Assembly (NCBI GenBank): GCA_017999135.1
Contig: JAGOBT010000093.1
Coordinates: forward strand, 1-9,154
Source of the DNA: Burkholderiaceae bacterium
GTDB lineage: Bacteria > Pseudomonadota > Gammaproteobacteria > Burkholderiales > Burkholderiaceae_C
Length of the DNA: 9,154 nucleotides
Direction: 5' to 3'
Shown here: piece after piece, positions 6,597 through 9,154 of the stretch
Layout: each line of letters starts with the position of its first letter
Position numbering within the stretch: position 1 is the stretch's first letter
Translations under genes and position numbers: made by a program
The notes under the pieces: generated by a model
What the model was told of the DNA's origin: nothing
Seen by the model: only the letters and a program-made list of their open reading frames with translations
The model's database searches: none

Positions 6597-7016
6597 TCAA
6601 GTGCACAGGGCCTTGATGTCGTCGGGAACCGGGATGGCGCGGATGCGGTCGGGGTTGTCGGCGTCGCGCACGCAGAAGGCACGCACTTCGGTGCCTTCGC
6701 AGATCAGGGTGTCGCCGCGCTTGATGACATGGCGCTGGCGGAAGGTCTTGGCGGCCCAGGACTCGATGCTGGTGTGCACCTCCAGCGTCTCGCCGTAGGT
6801 GGCGGCCTGGATGAACCTGGTGTGGATCTCCAGCAGCGGCGTGCCGATGATGCCGCGGGTCTTCACCAGTTCACGCCAGGGCGGAATGCCGCAGGCCATG
6901 AAGAAGGCCAGGCTGGCGGTGTCCATCCACTTGCTGAAGTTGGGAAAGAACACGATGCCGGCCGGGTCGCAGTCGCCGAAGCAGACCTCGACCCGGTGGA
7001 CGTGAACCTTGCTCAC
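6597..7016 (-). CDS. 4-hydroxybenzoyl-CoA thioesterase family protein
   Basis: Cytoplasmic single hot-dog-fold thioesterase of 139 residues that should hydrolyse an aroyl-CoA (or related acyl-CoA) to the free acid and CoA. FGDCDPAGIVFFPNF at residues 13-27 matches the active-site segment of the Pseudomonas CBS3 4-hydroxybenzoyl-CoA thioesterase, and D17 falls at the same number as its catalytic Asp17. The following regions CGIPPWRELV, RGIIGTPL, FRQRH and the C-terminal RAIPVPDDIKALC also resemble that enzyme as I recall it, so similarity runs the full length. The start is a GTG at 7016 overlapping the SDR stop codon (GTGA), which suggests translational coupling; its Shine-Dalgarno is poor. 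No dehalogenase genes accompany it here; the ligase and SDR beside it suggest it releases the ring acid after side-chain shortening. Confidence 0.9.
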   Translation of the reverse strand: MSKVHVHRVEVCFGDCDPAGIVFFPNFSKWMDTASLAFFMACGIPPWRELVKTRGIIGTPLLEIHTRFIQAATYGETLEVHTSIESWAAKTFRQRHVIKRGDTLICEGTEVRAFCVRDADNPDRIRAIPVPDDIKALCT

Positions 7017-7789
7017 CTCGGCGCCATCCGCAGCGCGCCGTCCAGCCGGATGACTTCGCCGTTGAGGTGGCCGTTGCGCACGATCTCCAGCGCCATCGAC
7101 GCGAACTCGCCCGGGTCACCCAGCCGCTTGGGGAACGGGATGCTGGCGGCCAGGCTCTGCTGCACCGCCTCCGGCAACTGCTTGAGCAGCGGCGTGGCGA
7201 AGATGCCCGGGGCGATGGTGCACACCCGCACGCCCCATTGCGCCAGGTCGCGGGCCAGCGGCAGTGTCATGCCGACCACGCCGCCCTTGCTGGCGCTGTA
7301 GGCCTCCTGGCCCACCTGGCCGTCGAAGGCGGCCACGCTGGCGGTGTTGACCATCACGCCGCGCTCACCGCTGTGCAGCGCGTCGGCCAGCGGCTCGGTG
7401 GTGGCGATGCGGGCGGCGGCCAGGCGGGCCACGTTGTAGGTGCCGATCAGGTTGATGCGCACCACCCGCTCGAAGTCTTCCAGCGGTGCGGGCTGCCCAT
7501 CCTTGCCGATGATGCGCTTGGCACTGCCGATGCCGGCGATGTTCATCACGATGCGCGGCACGCCGTGGGCGGCGGTGGCGGCATCCAGCGCGGCGGTGAC
7601 CGAATCGCTGTTGGTGACATCGCAGGTGCAAGCGATGCCGCCGATGTCGGCCGCCACACGCTGCGCACCTGCTGCGTTCACGTCCAGCACCGCCACCCTG
7701 GCGCCGGCGGCAGCCAGCGCACGGGCCACGGCCTCGCCCAGCCCCGACCCACCGCCGGTGACGATGGCGCTCTGTCCTTGGATCTGCAT
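7013..7789 (-). CDS. HSD10-like short-chain 3-hydroxyacyl-CoA dehydrogenase
   Basis: Cytoplasmic NAD-dependent SDR, 258 residues, expected to oxidise a 3-hydroxyacyl-CoA to the 3-ketoacyl-CoA. The cofactor motif TGGGSGLG is at residues 11-18, and D36 after the second strand (VLDVN) favours NAD over NADP. The catalytic set is N113, S151, Y164 and K168 (YSASK). The segments SVAAFDGQVGQEAYSASKGG and FPKRLGDPGEFA and the ending NGEVIRLDGALRM closely follow human HSD17B10 (type II 3-hydroxyacyl-CoA dehydrogenase), a more specific match than generic SDR or FabG. The ATG at 7789 is chosen over an upstream TTG at 7804 because it begins the conserved strand and has AGGAGA 6 nt before it. It follows the ligase by 11 nt and overlaps the thioesterase by 4 nt. 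It fits the third step of beta-oxidation of an aryl side chain. Confidence 0.93.
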   Translation of the reverse strand: MQIQGQSAIVTGGGSGLGEAVARALAAAGARVAVLDVNAAGAQRVAADIGGIACTCDVTNSDSVTAALDAATAAHGVPRIVMNIAGIGSAKRIIGKDGQPAPLEDFERVVRINLIGTYNVARLAAARIATTEPLADALHSGERGVMVNTASVAAFDGQVGQEAYSASKGGVVGMTLPLARDLAQWGVRVCTIAPGIFATPLLKQLPEAVQQSLAASIPFPKRLGDPGEFASMALEIVRNGHLNGEVIRLDGALRMAPR

Positions 7790-7795
7790 GGTGTG

Positions 7796-7801
7796 TCTCC
7801 T
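7796..7801 (-). promoter_or_regulatory. Ribosome binding site of the SDR gene, overlapping the ligase stop
   Basis: Minus-strand AGGAGA lies 6 nt before the ATG at 7789, and its first base belongs to the ligase TGA. It settles the SDR start against the TTG at 7804 and places the two genes in one transcript. Confidence 0.75.
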
Positions 7802-9154
7802 CAAGCCTTGTTCGGAAGAATCAGAAACGGGTCGGACGCGGCGCCTTCATACAGCGCCTGCACCAGTGCGTCACGGTGCTGCAGCACGGCGCGCTGGTTG
7901 ATCGAGCCCTTGTCGGTGACCTCGCCCTTGTCGATGGACGGCGGCTCGGCCAGCACATGCAGGCGCGCCACACGGCTGGCGCTGCCGGTGGCGTCGCGCC
8001 ACAGCCGGTCGGCCAGTTGCTGGAAGCGGGCCCGCACCGCCGGGTGGTGCAACACCTCGGGCAGCGGCACGTCCTCACCCAGGCCCGCCAGCTTGCGGCA
8101 TTCATCGGGCCGTGGGAACAGCAGTGCGCCCACGTCGTCGCGGTTGATGCCGGTGATCACCGCGTCCTGCACCAGCGGGTCGCCAGCGGCGATGATCTTG
8201 GCCCGCAGCGGCCCCACGCTGACGAAGGTGCCGGTGCTCAGCTTGAAGTCCTCGGCCGTGCGGCCGTCGAAGAACACGCCCTTCTGGATGTCGTCGGGGT
8301 CGATCAGCCGGCCGGCGTCACCGGTGCGGTAGAACCCCTCGTCGTCGAAGGCATCGGCCGTCTGCTCTGGCGCGCGCCAGTAGCCGGGCATCACGTTCGG
8401 GCCCTTGAAGCGGATCTCCAGTTTGCCGCCGGTGCTGGCGTCCTTCACCAGCTTGACCTCCACACCCGGCACCGGCAGGCCGATGTGGCCCGAGCGGGTG
8501 TCGGTGCCCACGGCAAACATGCAGGCCGGCGCGGTCTCGGTCATGCCCAGGCCGGTGACCATGCGCAGCCGCTCGCCCACCGCCGCCTCGCCATGCGCGT
8601 CCAGCTTGTCCCACACCGCCTGGGCCAGGCCGGCGCCGGCGAACATGAAGGCCTTGCAGCGCTTGAACAGGCTGTCGCGCAGCACCGTGTCGGTGTCCAT
8701 CGCGGCGGCGATCTCCTCGAAGCCCTTGGGCACGTTGAAGTACACCGTGGGCGCGATCTCGCGCAGGTTGGCCAGCGTCTGGGCAATGCCCTTGGGCGTG
8801 GGCTTGCCGTCGTCGATGTACAGCGTGCCGCCGTTGTAGACGGTGATGCCGACGTTGTGGTTGCCGCCGAAGGTGTGGTTCCAGGGCAGCCAGTCGACCA
8901 GCACCGGCGGCTCCTCGGCCAGAAAGGCCATGCACTGGCGCACCTGCTGCTGGTTGGCGCAGATCATGCGGTGGGTGTTGACCACGCCCTTGGGCGCCTT
9001 GGTGCTGCCCGAGGTGAACAGGAACTTGGCGATGCTGTCAGGGCCGACTGCCGCATGCGCGGCCGCCAGCGTCGGGCCGGGCTCGGCCGCCAGCAGGCTG
9101 TTGAAGCCCAGCACGCGCCGGCCAGCCAGCGGACCGTCCACCGCCGCCTCGGCG
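7801..9154 (-). CDS. Feruloyl-CoA synthase-type acid:CoA ligase, 5' end beyond the window
   Basis: ATP-dependent ANL-superfamily ligase that should activate a carboxylic acid to its CoA thioester through an acyl-AMP. About 450 C-terminal residues are visible; family members are roughly 600-630, so the N-terminus lies past the right edge. A GTG at 9141 is not the start, since the frame stays open to the edge. In residues counted from 9141, the phosphate loop FTSGSTKAPKGV is at 42-53, WNHTFGGN at 87-94, TGLGMTETAP at 196-205, and YRTGDAGRLIDP at 271-282. GRTAEDFKLSTGTFVSV at 293-309 and EVTDKGSINQRAVL at 407-420 are typical of feruloyl-CoA synthases, and K411 is the likely catalytic C-terminal lysine. 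Ferulate, coumarate or caffeate are plausible substrates; other aryl acids are possible. No hydratase-aldolase (ech) or vanillin dehydrogenase is adjacent in this window, unlike the classic fcs-ech-vdh cluster. Confidence 0.9.
   Translation of the reverse strand, partial: AEAAVDGPLAGRRVLGFNSLLAAEPGPTLAAAHAAVGPDSIAKFLFTSGSTKAPKGVVNTHRMICANQQQVRQCMAFLAEEPPVLVDWLPWNHTFGGNHNVGITVYNGGTLYIDDGKPTPKGIAQTLANLREIAPTVYFNVPKGFEEIAAAMDTDTVLRDSLFKRCKAFMFAGAGLAQAVWDKLDAHGEAAVGERLRMVTGLGMTETAPACMFAVGTDTRSGHIGLPVPGVEVKLVKDASTGGKLEIRFKGPNVMPGYWRAPEQTADAFDDEGFYRTGDAGRLIDPDDIQKGVFFDGRTAEDFKLSTGTFVSVGPLRAKIIAAGDPLVQDAVITGINRDDVGALLFPRPDECRKLAGLGEDVPLPEVLHHPAVRARFQQLADRLWRDATGSASRVARLHVLAEPPSIDKGEVTDKGSINQRAVLQHRDALVQALYEGAASDPFLILPNKA

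Larger units (their letters stand above)
1..9154 (-). other. Probable single operon for aromatic-acid uptake and CoA-dependent side-chain degradation
   Basis: Eight same-strand genes follow each other with gaps of 11, -4, 34, 211, 1, 1 and 13 nt in transcription order. Both ends are cut, so neither the promoter nor the last gene is visible. The grouping of ligase, 3-hydroxyacyl-CoA dehydrogenase, aroyl-CoA thioesterase, complete Liv-type importer and acyl-CoA dehydrogenase is functionally consistent. Cotranscription across the 211-nt palindromic gap is likely but could be reduced there. Confidence 0.7.

Noticed and set aside
4717..8332. Other plus-strand open frames of about 400-430 codons (4717-6012, 5408-6616, 6090-7301, 7067-8332)
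   Set aside because: All are antisense to well-supported genes, have no conserved motif and overlap one another; explained by high GC.
9139..9141. GTG as start codon of the acid:CoA ligase
   Set aside because: The frame is open to the window edge and the N-terminal third of the family is missing, so the true start lies outside.

Overview
The window is a compact, high-GC stretch in which every supportable gene lies on the minus strand and is read from the right edge to the left edge. Base composition, strong GC3 codon bias, the gene families and a GCCCCCTTGAGGGGGC-type intergenic palindrome suggest a betaproteobacterium of the order Burkholderiales (Comamonadaceae, or the Rubrivivax/Leptothrix/Ideonella group). 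That placement is inference; no marker gene is present.

In transcription order: (1) a feruloyl-CoA-synthase-type acid:CoA ligase, cut by the right edge (7801-9154); (2) an HSD10-like short-chain 3-hydroxyacyl-CoA dehydrogenase (7013-7789); (3) a 4-hydroxybenzoyl-CoA-type hot-dog thioesterase (6597-7016), overlapping gene 2 by 4 nt; (4) a periplasmic binding protein of the branched-chain-amino-acid (Liv) family (5414-6562); (5) a LivH-type permease (4165-5202); (6) one polypeptide fusing a LivM-type permease to a LivG-type ATPase (2391-4163); (7) a LivF-type ATPase (1658-2389); (8) a long-form acyl-CoA dehydrogenase, cut by the left edge (1-1644). Junctions are 1 to 34 nt or overlapping, so the genes very probably form one operon. 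The exception is a 211-nt gap (5203-5413) after the binding-protein gene, which is packed with palindromes.

Read together, the genes describe import and side-chain degradation of an aromatic (hydroxycinnamate or phenylpropanoid-like) acid. The Liv-type ABC transporter takes it up, the ligase makes the CoA thioester, the acyl-CoA dehydrogenase can desaturate a saturated side chain, the SDR oxidises the 3-hydroxyacyl-CoA, and the thioesterase releases the free benzoate-type acid. An enoyl-CoA hydratase and a thiolase are needed to complete the cycle but are absent here; they would be expected just outside the window. The family calls are well supported by motifs; the exact substrate is inference.

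I see no RNA gene, CRISPR array, insertion sequence, phage gene, origin or convincing promoter. The most unusual non-coding structure is the palindrome cluster between the binding-protein and permease genes. It probably sets different expression levels for the two sides and may be a family of interspersed repeats. No wholly new system is evident; the interest lies in the gene combination and this intergenic region.
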